Below, in pieces: positions 32,445 to 41,707 of a DNA stretch of 64,000 nt (positions are counted from its first letter, which is position 1; every line of letters starts with the position of its first letter). The stretch is taken from assembly GCA_017442735.1 (NCBI GenBank), contig JAFRZE010000054.1, positions 20,916-84,915 on the forward strand, written 5' to 3'. A model generated the notes under the pieces. The model was not told the origin of the DNA, made no database searches, and was given only the letters and a program-made list of their open reading frames with translations. Position numbers and translations under genes: made by a program. Source of the stretch: Bacillota bacterium (GTDB taxonomy: Bacteria; Bacillota; Clostridia; Lachnospirales; Bianqueaceae).

Positions 32445-34340
32445 ATGAAATGTCAGTTTTGCGGTGGTGAGATCCCGGATACCGCTGTATTCTGTATTCA
32501 CTGCGGTCAGAGACAGAATAAGCCCGCGTCTGAACCGGTAAAACCCGCGTTCGGTCTGGCCCCCGAGCCAGAACCGGCGAAGCCTGCGTATGACGCGTCA
32601 CAGGTGATGGTTTCCCTGGGCGGTTCTCAGCCTGTGCCTGAAGCTCCCAAACCCAGCTTCCGGCCGGAGCCGAGCTTCCAGCCTGAGCCCGAACCGATTC
32701 CTGAGCCGGAACCCAGCTTCCAACCGAGTTTCCAACCCACGCAGATCCCTGAGCCGGAACCTGTGAAATCCAGCTTCCAGCCGGAGCCGAGCTTCCAGCC
32801 CCAGCAGAGTTTCCAGACCGGTAGTTTCCAGCCGGTACAGGAGCCTCAGAATAATTTCCAGACCGGATCTTTCCAACCGGTACAGGAACCTCAGAATAAT
32901 TTCCAGACCGGATCCTTCCAGCCTCAGAATAGCTTCCAGCCCCAGCAGGGCAATTTCCAGCCCCAACAGGGCGGATTCCAGCCTCAGCAGGGCAATTTCC
33001 AGCCCCAGCAGGGCAGTTTCCAGCCCCAGCAGGGCGGTTATCAGCCCCAGCAGGGCGGTTATCAGCCCCAGAACAACTTCCAGCAGGGCGGATTCCAACC
33101 TGGTGGATATGAGCCTGAACAACCCAAGAAGAAAAAAGGCAAAGCCGGTCTGATCATCGGTATCATCGCCGCTCTTCTTGTCATCGCGGCTGTGGTCGTT
33201 CTGCTGGTCGTGAAACCGTTCAAGCCGAAGATGGTGGATGTGAACCTGAATGATTATGCTACCATGACCTTTGATGGCAACAGCGGAAAAGGCACCTATA
33301 CGTTCTCCTTTGACAGTACGAAATTTGTAAAGGACAACGAAGACACCATCAAGTGGATGGACAAGAAGAACGCTACCGAGAATGCGCCTGCTTATGATTA
33401 TTATCTGTATTGCGTCGATGGTACTTTCTCCGGCGGTGAGAACGGCAAGCTGAAGAATGGCGATACCGTCACTGTTACCTGGAAGATCAATGAGGAATGG
33501 GCACCGTTCTTCAATGTCAATGTAGCCCAGCCGTCCAAGACATTCACGGTGGAAGGCCTTCCCGAGATCGAAGAGCTGGATCCGTTCAACGGCTTTGAGC
33601 TTTCCTTCGAGGGGACATCTCCCTATATCGATGCGTACGGCGACAGCTCCCGCGTACCGGAAGCTTTCCAGTATCTGCAGTACAAGATCGAGCCTCAGTA
33701 TGACCTGTCCGAAGGTGACACTGTAACGGTCACCCTGCTTGACTGGAACGACCAGGATCCCACTGCGCAGCTTGAAGCTGAATTTGGCGTACATCCGATC
33801 ACCACTTCCAAGACCTATACAGTTATCGCCGGCGGTACTTATGTGACTTCTGCCAGCCAGATCCCGCAGGAAGAGATGGACTATTTGATCGAGATCGGTC
33901 AGATGATCTACCAGCAGGACGAGGTCGATGCAGGCAACGTTCCTTCCAACGTGACTGTCAAGAACTTCGAGTACGCGGGTAATCTGTTCCTGACCCTGAA
34001 GGAGCCGGACTACTACAGCACCAACAACGCACTCTTCTGCCTGTATAAAGTCGACATCACGGTTACCTATAAGGTGAAAGAGAAAGATGGAGACAGCGAG
34101 AAGGAAGTAGAGAAAACGATGGATTACACGTATTACTACGATGTAGAATACGATGATCTGATCCTCCTCTCTGATGGTACGATCAATATAGACGATCTGT
34201 GGTATTACACACCGTCCGATTCCTTCTCGACCGACAAAGGTGATGTAACGCTGTACGGCTACACTTCTGTGGAAACCTATCTGGCATCCTTTGAGAACGC
34301 CGGACTGGACGCCTACACGATCGAAAACAATATCAAGTAA
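32445..34340 (+). CDS. Zinc-ribbon, FQPQQ-repeat, single-pass surface protein
   Basis: A 631-residue protein with four parts. Residues 1-25 are a zinc ribbon (CQFCGG...CIHCGQ). Residues 26-225 are a Pro/Glu/Gln linker ending in at least ten FQPQQG-type repeats. A Lys-rich KKKKGK patch leads into one membrane helix (about 234-260, LIIGIIAALLVIAAVVVLLV). The remaining 370 residues are acidic and Tyr-rich, predicted to lie outside, and start YATMTFDGNSGKGTYTFSF, which looks like repeated Ig-like beta domains. The positive patch before the helix puts the zinc ribbon in the cytoplasm. The same plan occurs in the two DUF3160 proteins at 41708 and 45861. Function unknown. AAGGAGG precedes the ATG; a terminator follows. 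Confidence 0.85.
   Translation: MKCQFCGGEIPDTAVFCIHCGQRQNKPASEPVKPAFGLAPEPEPAKPAYDASQVMVSLGGSQPVPEAPKPSFRPEPSFQPEPEPIPEPEPSFQPSFQPTQIPEPEPVKSSFQPEPSFQPQQSFQTGSFQPVQEPQNNFQTGSFQPVQEPQNNFQTGSFQPQNSFQPQQGNFQPQQGGFQPQQGNFQPQQGSFQPQQGGYQPQQGGYQPQNNFQQGGFQPGGYEPEQPKKKKGKAGLIIGIIAALLVIAAVVVLLVVKPFKPKMVDVNLNDYATMTFDGNSGKGTYTFSFDSTKFVKDNEDTIKWMDKKNATENAPAYDYYLYCVDGTFSGGENGKLKNGDTVTVTWKINEEWAPFFNVNVAQPSKTFTVEGLPEIEELDPFNGFELSFEGTSPYIDAYGDSSRVPEAFQYLQYKIEPQYDLSEGDTVTVTLLDWNDQDPTAQLEAEFGVHPITTSKTYTVIAGGTYVTSASQIPQEEMDYLIEIGQMIYQQDEVDAGNVPSNVTVKNFEYAGNLFLTLKEPDYYSTNNALFCLYKVDITVTYKVKEKDGDSEKEVEKTMDYTYYYDVEYDDLILLSDGTINIDDLWYYTPSDSFSTDKGDVTLYGYTSVETYLASFENAGLDAYTIENNIK
32815..33110 (+). repeat. In-gene tandem repeat coding for FQPQQGN/G units
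   Basis: About ten copies of an 18-27 base unit (core TTCCAGCCCCAGCAGGGC and variants) lie in the linker of the surface protein. Near-identical neighbouring copies, for example two runs of the 13-residue unit TGSFQPVQEPQNN, suggest recent expansion or contraction by slippage or recombination. Confidence 0.9.
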
Positions 34341-34360
34341 ACAGTCAGTAAAACAAAAAG

Positions 34361-34394
34361 AATCGCCTGAGCTTCAAAACTCAGGCGATTTTTT
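34361..34394 (+). terminator. Intrinsic terminator
   Basis: AATCGCCTGAG (34361-34371) pairs perfectly with CTCAGGCGATT (34380-34390), followed by a T-run. It precedes hairpin array B. Confidence 0.95.
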
Positions 34395-34433
34395 CATGCG
34401 TTCATTATGTTCTTCCATGGTCCAAGGAATCCT

Positions 34434-34715
34434 TAGCAAGGTGTGTTCAAAAAGGAAGTCCACATTGCCATGATCCGAAGCACAATTAGCAAGGTCAACC
34501 CAAAAAGCAAAAGAACCTTGCTATGCTGGTAGCAAGGTGTGTTTAAAAAGAAGGGGCGCCTTGCTATTATCCGAGACAGTATTAGCAAGGTCAGGTCGAA
34601 AAATAAAAGAGTCTTGCTATGCCATTAGCAAGGTATGCTCAAAAAGAAAGGCCACCTTGCTATTCTCCCAAGCATTATTAGCAAGGTCAGTTCAAAAATC
34701 AAAAGAGTCTTGCTA
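34434..34715. repeat. Hairpin array B: six 37-base units in a 96-base dimer pattern
   Basis: Units start at 34434, 34487, 34530, 34583, 34626 and 34679, so steps are 53, 43, 53, 43, 53. Each unit is 37 bases: left arm TAGCAAGGT (identical in all six), a 19-base loop with AAAAA at its centre, and right arm ACCTTGCTA (unit 1 decayed; units 4 and 6 GTCTTGCTA). Odd units have loops like GTGTTTAAAAAGAAGGGGC and even units loops like CAGTTCAAAAATCAAAAGA, so the real repeat is a 96-base dimer present three times. The array sits between two facing terminators in the 435-base gap at 34341-34775. No ORF or ribosome site is credible in it. Confidence 0.93.
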
Positions 34716-34725
34716 TTAGAGGACA

Positions 34726-34757
34726 AAAAAAGAGCCGCAGTAATTGAACTGCAGCCC
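34726..34757 (-). terminator. Terminator of gdhA
   Basis: Read on the minus strand, GGGCTGCAG and CTGCGGCTC form a stem with one G-T pair, followed by seven T (plus-strand A-run at 34726-34732). Confidence 0.85.
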
Positions 34758-34775
34758 TAGTAATGCTAGATCCTA

Positions 34776-36239
<1,464 letters not shown>

Positions 36240-36285
36240 CTAAACCGCATCAAAATGACGAAGATGAAAAACCGCCCGTTTTTAC

Positions 36286-36314
36286 TTGAAGTTCGGCAGG
36301 ATAGAGACTATAAT
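36286..36314 (+). promoter_or_regulatory. Promoter of ilvE
   Basis: TTGAAG (36286-36291), 17 bases, TATAAT (36309-36314). Confidence 0.8.
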
Positions 36315-36351
36315 AGTTGAAAGCGCTTAAAAGGAAAGGAGTGCCGGGCCG

Positions 36352-36375
36352 ATGCCCGGCGAAGCGAGATTATGA
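36352..36375 (+). CDS. Candidate leader peptide of ilvE (seven codons)
   Basis: The mini-frame reads MPGEARL and stops with a TGA that overlaps the ilvE start as ATGA (36372-36375). GGAG at 36338-36341 is 10 bases before its ATG, whereas ilvE itself has only a weak AAGCGAG site. The ATG is at the loop edge of a GC-only hairpin, GCCGGGC/GCCCGGC (36343-36360). The last sense codon is Leu TTA, an uncommon codon in these genes. It could couple ilvE translation to leucyl-tRNA supply. Alternatively the hairpin may simply shorten the distance from the ribosome site to the ilvE start. Confidence 0.4.
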   Translation: MPGEARL

Positions 36376-37409
36376 GTACTGCTGCGAGAAATGATATCGA
36401 TTGGGGTAATCTTGGTTTTGGTTATATCAAGACCGATTACCGTTATGTCTGTCGTTATAAAGATGGAAAGTGGGATGAAGGCGGTCTGGAGTCAGACGCA
36501 ACGATCACACTGAGTGAGTGTGCCTGTGTCTTCCAGTATTCCCAGAGTGTTTTCGAAGGTCTGAAAGCCTACCGTACTGAAGACGGACGCATCGTCTGCT
36601 TCCGCCCCGACCTGAACGCGAAACGTATGGCTGATTCCGCGACTCGTCTGGAAATGCCTCCGTTCCCGGAAGAGAAATTCATCGAAGCTGTCAAGATGGT
36701 CGTCAAGGCCAACGAAGCTTTCGTTCCGCCGTACGGCAGCGGTGCTACCCTGTATCTTCGCCCCTTTATGATCGGTACCAACCCGGTCATCGGCGTCAAA
36801 CCCGCGGAAGAGTTTGAATTCCGTATCTTCGTCACACCGGTAGGCCCGTACTTCAAAGGCGGCGCAAAACCGATCGTCGTGAAGATCTCCGATTTCGACC
36901 GTGCGGCTCCCCACGGCACCGGCAACATCAAGGCTGGACTGAACTACGCGATGAGTCTGTATCCGATCGTCAAAGCACATGAGGAAGGTTTCGCGGAGAA
37001 CATGTATCTGGATCCGCAGACCCGCACGAAGGTCGAGGAGACCGGTGGCGCGAACATCATCTTCATCACCAAGGAAGGCAACCTCGTGACGCCCAAGTCT
37101 GACAGCATCCTTCCTTCCATCACCCGTCGTTCGATCTGCTATGTGGCAGAGAACTATCTGGGCATGAAGGTCGAGCACCGCGAAGTGTTCTTCTCCGAAG
37201 TGCCTGGTTTCGAAGAGTGCGGTCTGTGCGGTACCGCGGCTGTGATCTCTCCGGTTGGCCGGATCTATGACCATGGCAACATCATCAACTTCCCGGCTGG
37301 TATGGAAGAGATGGGCCCTGTGACCAAGAAACTGTACGATACCCTGACCGGCATCCAGATGGGCCGCATCGAGGCGCCGGAAGGCTGGATCGTGGAGATC
37401 GATAAATAA
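36372..37409 (+). CDS. ilvE: Branched-chain amino acid aminotransferase
   Basis: A PLP enzyme that moves the amino group between glutamate and the keto acids of leucine, isoleucine and valine. 345 residues, the longer bacterial type. Visible signatures are QYSQSVFEGLKAYR near residue 58, GSGATLYLRPF near 124, the PLP Lys in GTGNIKAGLNYA near 186, EETGGANIIFI near 221 and LCGTAAVISPVG near 282. The neighbour gdhA supplies glutamate. The unusual leader with a mini-ORF is noted separately. A long terminator follows. Confidence 0.96.
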   Translation: MSTAARNDIDWGNLGFGYIKTDYRYVCRYKDGKWDEGGLESDATITLSECACVFQYSQSVFEGLKAYRTEDGRIVCFRPDLNAKRMADSATRLEMPPFPEEKFIEAVKMVVKANEAFVPPYGSGATLYLRPFMIGTNPVIGVKPAEEFEFRIFVTPVGPYFKGGAKPIVVKISDFDRAAPHGTGNIKAGLNYAMSLYPIVKAHEEGFAENMYLDPQTRTKVEETGGANIIFITKEGNLVTPKSDSILPSITRRSICYVAENYLGMKVEHREVFFSEVPGFEECGLCGTAAVISPVGRIYDHGNIINFPAGMEEMGPVTKKLYDTLTGIQMGRIEAPEGWIVEIDK

Positions 37410-37420
37410 TAACAAATAGA

Positions 37421-37497
37421 AGAGCCCCTATGCGCTCCGCTGCTCGGCAGTTGGCTACGCCAAAACTCGCAGCGGAGCACACAGGGGCTCTTTTTTT
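37421..37497 (+). terminator. Long two-part terminator after ilvE
   Basis: AGAGCCCCT (37421-37429) pairs with AGGGGCTCT (37483-37491), and inside it CTCCGCTGC (37435-37443) pairs with GCAGCGGAG (37469-37477). Seven T follow. Confidence 0.93.
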
Positions 37498-37549
37498 GTC
37501 TTTATCGAGAGGATGAACTTGGGTGGGGCGTGCTTTTCGGATGGAATCG

Positions 37550-37558
37550 TGGTATAAT
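37550..37558 (+). promoter_or_regulatory. Extended -10 promoter of the isomerase-like gene
   Basis: TGG followed by TATAAT (37553-37558) is an extended -10 element. No good -35 box is seen. Confidence 0.55.
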
Positions 37559-37587
37559 AGGGTGAATCGTTTGTCAGGAGGTTTATG

Positions 37588-38553
37588 ATGAAGATCGGGC
37601 TTTGTTCCTATAATTTCGTGCGCGCGTTATCAAGCGGAGCGCTGTCGGTAGAGGACATGTTCCGGACGCTTCGTGACTGGGGCGCTTCGCATGTGGAGAT
37701 CTCGGATTTTACCCTGCCGGTCTATGAAGGGGATATGCCTGCCAGACTGAAGGAGTGGTCGGAGAAGTATGGGATCGAGATCGCGGGTCTGAACTTTGGT
37801 TCAGACATCGCGAATCTGACCGGGGACGCCTACAAGGAAGAGTTGGAAAAGCTTTACCAAAAGCTAGACGTGGCGCATCAGATCGGCGCGACCTCCAGCC
37901 GGATCGACATGGTCCGGCAGATCGGCAAGTGGAGGGGCGACCAGACGAAAATAGATCTGATCCACTGGGCAGACGGCACGATCGTCGGTGGGACAGAGGA
38001 TTTTGAAAAGGTGTTTGAAGGAATTGTCCGTGCGGCGAAAGATCTGTGTGACTATAACGCACAGTATGGCAATCCGGTCCTTTCTGAGAACCATGGCATC
38101 CTTTTCAACGGCGCCGACCGGATGAAGCGGGTCTATTTGGCAGTAGATAAAAAGAATTACGGGATCACGATGGATGTCGGCAATGCGCTGTGCGTGGGTG
38201 AGGATCCGCTGGTGATGGTGGAAGAACTCTTGCCGATCGTTCGCCGGGTACATTTTAAAGACTTTTATGTACGCGGAGCGGAAGAAGCGCTGGCGATCGG
38301 GACGGAAGACAGTGAAGGCAATCGCCTGAAAGAGGAAGGGACGATCGCTTATTCCGGATGGCTGACTTCCCGATACGGTGATTATCTGCGCGGCGCGATC
38401 GTAGGACAGGGAGATGTGCCCGTCCAGCTGATCGTTGACAAGCTTCTGGATTATGGATATGATGGCTATCTCTCGGTCGAGTTCGAAGGTATCGAAGACT
38501 GCTTCCTGGGTTCAAAGCTGGGACTCAGGACGCTGAAGAATCTGGTGGGGTGA
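37588..38553 (+). CDS. Sugar phosphate isomerase/epimerase (AP endonuclease 2 TIM-barrel family)
   Basis: A 321-residue TIM-barrel protein of the xylose isomerase-like group. KIGLCSYNFVRALSSG opens the barrel; metal-binding acidic residues are likely in VLSENHGILFNG, GITMDVGNALCV, VHFKDFYVRGA and YLSVEFEGIEDC near the C-terminus, the normal places for this fold. Substrate unknown; relatives act on inositol derivatives, keto sugars or hydroxypyruvate. GGAGG at 37577-37581 fits ATG 37588 (6 bases) better than ATG 37585. A MazG-like gene follows within 6 bases. Confidence 0.85.
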   Translation: MKIGLCSYNFVRALSSGALSVEDMFRTLRDWGASHVEISDFTLPVYEGDMPARLKEWSEKYGIEIAGLNFGSDIANLTGDAYKEELEKLYQKLDVAHQIGATSSRIDMVRQIGKWRGDQTKIDLIHWADGTIVGGTEDFEKVFEGIVRAAKDLCDYNAQYGNPVLSENHGILFNGADRMKRVYLAVDKKNYGITMDVGNALCVGEDPLVMVEELLPIVRRVHFKDFYVRGAEEALAIGTEDSEGNRLKEEGTIAYSGWLTSRYGDYLRGAIVGQGDVPVQLIVDKLLDYGYDGYLSVEFEGIEDCFLGSKLGLRTLKNLVG

Positions 38554-38559
38554 CGCGTG

Positions 38560-38916
38560 ATGAGTGAATTGAAAATTTCCGATCTGATGAAGCGGCAGCA
38601 CGAACTATATATGAAGCATAAGGACGACTGGGGCCTTCGGGAGCCGGCGTTCGGCAAGGACAGCATTCTGTGGATGGTGGATGAGCTCGGAGAGGTCATC
38701 GCGATCATCAAGAAAAAAGGCGCGAACGCCATCATGGAAGATGAGCATGTCCGCGCACATTATCTGGAAGAGTGCAGTGATGTGCTGATGTATTATCTGG
38801 ATATGCTGGAGTGCTTTGGGATCAGCGCTGAGGAGCTGACCGACGCCTTCGACAAAAAGTGGAAGAGCAACATGGGCCGCAGCTGGGCAGAGAACGAAGC
38901 AATGTATGAGGATTAA
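38560..38916 (+). CDS. MazG-like nucleotide pyrophosphohydrolase
   Basis: A 118-residue helical protein. The all-alpha NTP pyrophosphatase pattern is present: VDELGEVIAIIKKKG with the first acidic pair, then HYLEECSDVLMYYLDML with E-E-x-x-D. Such enzymes hydrolyse non-standard or excess NTPs to NMP and PPi; single-domain members often act as house-cleaning proteins. It starts at ATG 38560 (GTG 38557 in frame is also possible), 6 bases after the isomerase-like gene. A bidirectional terminator follows. Confidence 0.8.
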   Translation: MSELKISDLMKRQHELYMKHKDDWGLREPAFGKDSILWMVDELGEVIAIIKKKGANAIMEDEHVRAHYLEECSDVLMYYLDMLECFGISAEELTDAFDKKWKSNMGRSWAENEAMYED

Positions 38917-38941
38917 AAAAACCGCTGACGCGGTTTTTTTG
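38914..38941. terminator. Bidirectional terminator
   Basis: AACCGC-TGAC-GCGGTT with an A-run before and T-run after separates the MazG-like gene from the convergent minus-strand operon. Confidence 0.9.
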
Positions 38942-38943
38942 TT

Positions 38944-39600
38944 TTATCTCCGCAGGATGGGTTCCGCGACGGTCTTCTTGAAGAAGGCGATCAGCGGACC
39001 CATGAAGAAAGCGGCGATCACGGTGCCGATCCCAACGGTCGCGCCAAGCAGGCCGCCTATGATGACACAGATCACGTCCGTCCCGATCCGGATATATTTA
39101 AACGGAACGGGGCGGCCTTTTATTTTGATCGCTTTTTTTTCATCGAGGATGATCGCGATCGCGTCGTAGGTCGAGACACCGAGATCCGCCGTAAAGTAGA
39201 GCGCGGTGGAAAGACACATGATGACGACTCCCACGGCCAGTACGATGACCCGGAACCACAGGGCATGGTCGACGGACGGTCCGAGCCAGCGAACGAGGCA
39301 GGCTTCGGAGAACTCCGCCATATAGCCGAGCAGGAACAGGTTGATGAGCGTACCGAGGCTGATCTTTTTCCTGTCGACGATGAAGATCACGATCAGCTGA
39401 ACGATGTTCAGGAGCATATAGAAGGTGCCGAATCCGATTCCGGTCAGGCTCCAGGTGCCATGCGCGAACACCTGAAAGGGGTCGAGGCCGAGATCGGAAT
39501 AGCTGAAGAGACCGACAGACAGACCGCAGATCGAAACGCCGAACACGGTCATGAGAATGCGTTTGACGAGTTGAGGATTATTTGTTTTCATAGAGGGCAT
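38944..39600 (-). CDS. YczE/YitT-type integral membrane protein
   Basis: A 218-residue protein with about five membrane helices, matching the YczE/YyaS/YitT group: SICGLSVGLFSYSDLGLDPFQVFAHG near the N-terminus and FTADLGVSTYDAIAIIL in the middle. Roles of this family are poorly known; some members affect antibiotic or lipopeptide production. Last gene of the minus-strand operon. Its ATG at 39600 lies inside the end of the TIR-LRR gene (23-base overlap) and has no ribosome site, so it depends on coupling; a second ATG at 39591 is possible. Confidence 0.82.
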   Translation of the reverse strand: MPSMKTNNPQLVKRILMTVFGVSICGLSVGLFSYSDLGLDPFQVFAHGTWSLTGIGFGTFYMLLNIVQLIVIFIVDRKKISLGTLINLFLLGYMAEFSEACLVRWLGPSVDHALWFRVIVLAVGVVIMCLSTALYFTADLGVSTYDAIAIILDEKKAIKIKGRPVPFKYIRIGTDVICVIIGGLLGATVGIGTVIAAFFMGPLIAFFKKTVAEPILRR

Positions 39601-41695
39601 AAGGGTAACTGTAGTCCAGTTTTAGTTGGTAAAGAAATGTATCATTCAGGAGGGCCTGCATCAATTCCTCCATCGTCAGGAGTTCGACATAGCTTTTTCC
39701 GAAGGTTTCCTGTACCGCCAGCACCTGATTGGTCGGGGTGCCGATAAGGCAGATCAGGCTATATGTACCTTTGTTGGCAAGGGACGTTGTCAGAATGCCA
39801 TCGTAATACTCCGCACTGATGATATACGCTCCATGCTCCGATCTCAGACTGTTGATGACAGAAGGCGTGTTGCCGTGCAGCAAGAGGGCACGATATGATC
39901 CCACAGGAAGAGAAGAGACATCTTCCAGCTGATTGAAGGAAAGATCCAGAATCGTATCGGAGGAGAAAGGTGTGATGGAGGCAAGAGGTGAAACATCCTT
40001 GAGCTGGTTGAAACTCAGTAAAACGGTCTTTAGGTTGCTGCATGGAGATAAGCCGGAAATATCCGTGAGACCACAACCTTCGGCACGGATCGAAACCAGT
40101 TCGGTGAGGTTACGGCAAAAGTCAAGGTCAGTCAGGTTCAGACCGCTGAGCGACAGATTCTTGAGCAATGTGCATTGGCGAAGAGCAGTGACATCTTCCG
40201 CACCAATGCCGGTCCGGTCGATCTGAACGGTGGTCAATGTTTCATAGTTCTGATCAATGACAACACCAAAGGAAGCCAACTGAGGATTGTCGGAAACATT
40301 CAGTACCTTCAGCTTGGTACAGTTCTTTAATAAATCAAGATCCTTCAAAGAACAGGAAGAAGCCTGGAAGGTTTCCAGTTTCAGGCACATGAGTTCTTCC
40401 GGAATGGTCTGAAGCGCACATCCGGAAACATTCAGACTGGTGAGTTTTTCCAGTGAGGCGATCGGAGTAAGATCAGTCACACCCGTCTGGGCGACTTCAA
40501 ACTTGATCAGATTTGTCACTCCTGTAAGTGGAGAAAGATCCGTGACCTGAGTGCCAGAGATATACAGTTCCGTCAGGTTGGAAGCATTCTGCAGGCAAGA
40601 AAGATCTTTGACTGATGTACCGGTTAGTGAAAGTCTGTTCAGTTCATCCAGCGTTATCAGGGAAAGATCACTGAAGCCACTTTGTCCGGTCAATATCAGT
40701 TCTCTCAGATTCAATCCTTCCAGAAAATGAAAATCATTGATGGCGGAACAATCAGAAAACTCGATGCTATAAACAGAAGAGGAGAAGGAGATCGAGGAAA
40801 AATCACAGGCGGAAAGATCACAGCCGTTAAGAGTCAGCGTTTTCATCTTTTTCATCTGGCTGATATTCTTCAGATCCTGCTGAGTCAGCGCCTTGTTGTA
40901 GAAGATGACATAAGGCGTGGAACGTGAAACCTTTTCTCCCCAGGATGCTTTGAAGCTGGCGTTCAGCAAGAACACAACGGCTAGAACAGATAATACCACA
41001 ACCGCTGCTGCGATCGATCCGAAGAGGATCAGATTCTTCTTGCCGGCCGGTTTCTTTTCCTTGGGCTGTTTGACCTTGGCGGGTTTGGCTTTGGACTGCG
41101 GCGTCTGTGGACCGGCTGGGTAGGCTGGAGCTGGTTGGGATGGAGCCGGCTGAACAGGGGCGGGCTGGGCCTGCACCTGGTGCGGCGTTAGCTGAGTTTG
41201 TTGCGGAACCGGCTGAACCGGTATCGGCTGCGGTTTGGGCTCTTCCTGCACTGGTTCTGGCGCGGGTCTCTGACATGGTCCGATGTCCGGACAAGTCAGG
41301 ATCTTGCCGATGAAAGCTTCCCAAGTCGCATAATTATACCGAAGAATGCTTTGCTGGGCGGAAAGCTGCATTTCCATGCCAAGCGGCATTTCTGTCTTTT
41401 CCAGAAGGATGGAAAGAAAACGTTTTTCCTTCGACAGGGCAAAATTGATCTCGCGGCGGCAGTTCTGGGAGGCCATGGAGTTGGGCGTGACAAAGGCGAT
41501 GACCATGTGGGCGGCATCCAGATGGCGCGCGATATCCTCCGGCCATTCACTGCCCGGTGCGATACCGTCATCATACCAGATCCGGTATCCCTTTTTGTCC
41601 AGCTCTTCCAGGACCTGAAAGACCCGTTCGCTGTCCCTGTGCGCGTAACTGATAAAGATATAAGGCTCTTTGCCTTCGTAAGCAAGCGGCTTCAT
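39578..41695 (-). CDS. TIR domain - membrane helix - leucine-rich repeat protein
   Basis: A 705-residue candidate receptor. Residues 9-135 are a TIR domain: EPYIFISYAHRD, YRIWYDDGIAPGSEWP and SQNCRREINFA, where Glu82 is in the place of the catalytic Glu of NAD-cleaving TIR domains. Residues 145-220 are a Pro/Gln/Lys linker ending KKPAGKK. One membrane helix follows at 221-245. Residues 260-620 hold about fourteen internalin-like leucine-rich repeats (for example LTSLNVSGCALQTIPEEL). The basic patch puts TIR inside and the repeats outside. A C-terminal cap of about 85 residues has no known match. This is the reverse order of animal Toll-like receptors. GGAGG lies 7 bases before the ATG. It is 11 bases after a DUF3160 gene and clearly cotranscribed. 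Confidence 0.9.
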   Translation of the reverse strand: MKPLAYEGKEPYIFISYAHRDSERVFQVLEELDKKGYRIWYDDGIAPGSEWPEDIARHLDAAHMVIAFVTPNSMASQNCRREINFALSKEKRFLSILLEKTEMPLGMEMQLSAQQSILRYNYATWEAFIGKILTCPDIGPCQRPAPEPVQEEPKPQPIPVQPVPQQTQLTPHQVQAQPAPVQPAPSQPAPAYPAGPQTPQSKAKPAKVKQPKEKKPAGKKNLILFGSIAAAVVVLSVLAVVFLLNASFKASWGEKVSRSTPYVIFYNKALTQQDLKNISQMKKMKTLTLNGCDLSACDFSSISFSSSVYSIEFSDCSAINDFHFLEGLNLRELILTGQSGFSDLSLITLDELNRLSLTGTSVKDLSCLQNASNLTELYISGTQVTDLSPLTGVTNLIKFEVAQTGVTDLTPIASLEKLTSLNVSGCALQTIPEELMCLKLETFQASSCSLKDLDLLKNCTKLKVLNVSDNPQLASFGVVIDQNYETLTTVQIDRTGIGAEDVTALRQCTLLKNLSLSGLNLTDLDFCRNLTELVSIRAEGCGLTDISGLSPCSNLKTVLLSFNQLKDVSPLASITPFSSDTILDLSFNQLEDVSSLPVGSYRALLLHGNTPSVINSLRSEHGAYIISAEYYDGILTTSLANKGTYSLICLIGTPTNQVLAVQETFGKSYVELLTMEELMQALLNDTFLYQLKLDYSYPYALYENK

Positions 41696-41707
41696 AGGAG
41701 ACCTCCG

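Noticed and set aside
33401..33794. Long minus-strand frames opposite the zinc-ribbon protein
   Set aside because: Leu/Arg-rich antisense of the FQPQQ repeats; no start signals.
34434..34715. CRISPR array at arrays A and B
   Set aside because: The conserved parts are only 9-base palindromic arms, the loops are related to one another rather than unique spacers, spacing alternates between two values, and there is no cas gene in the window.
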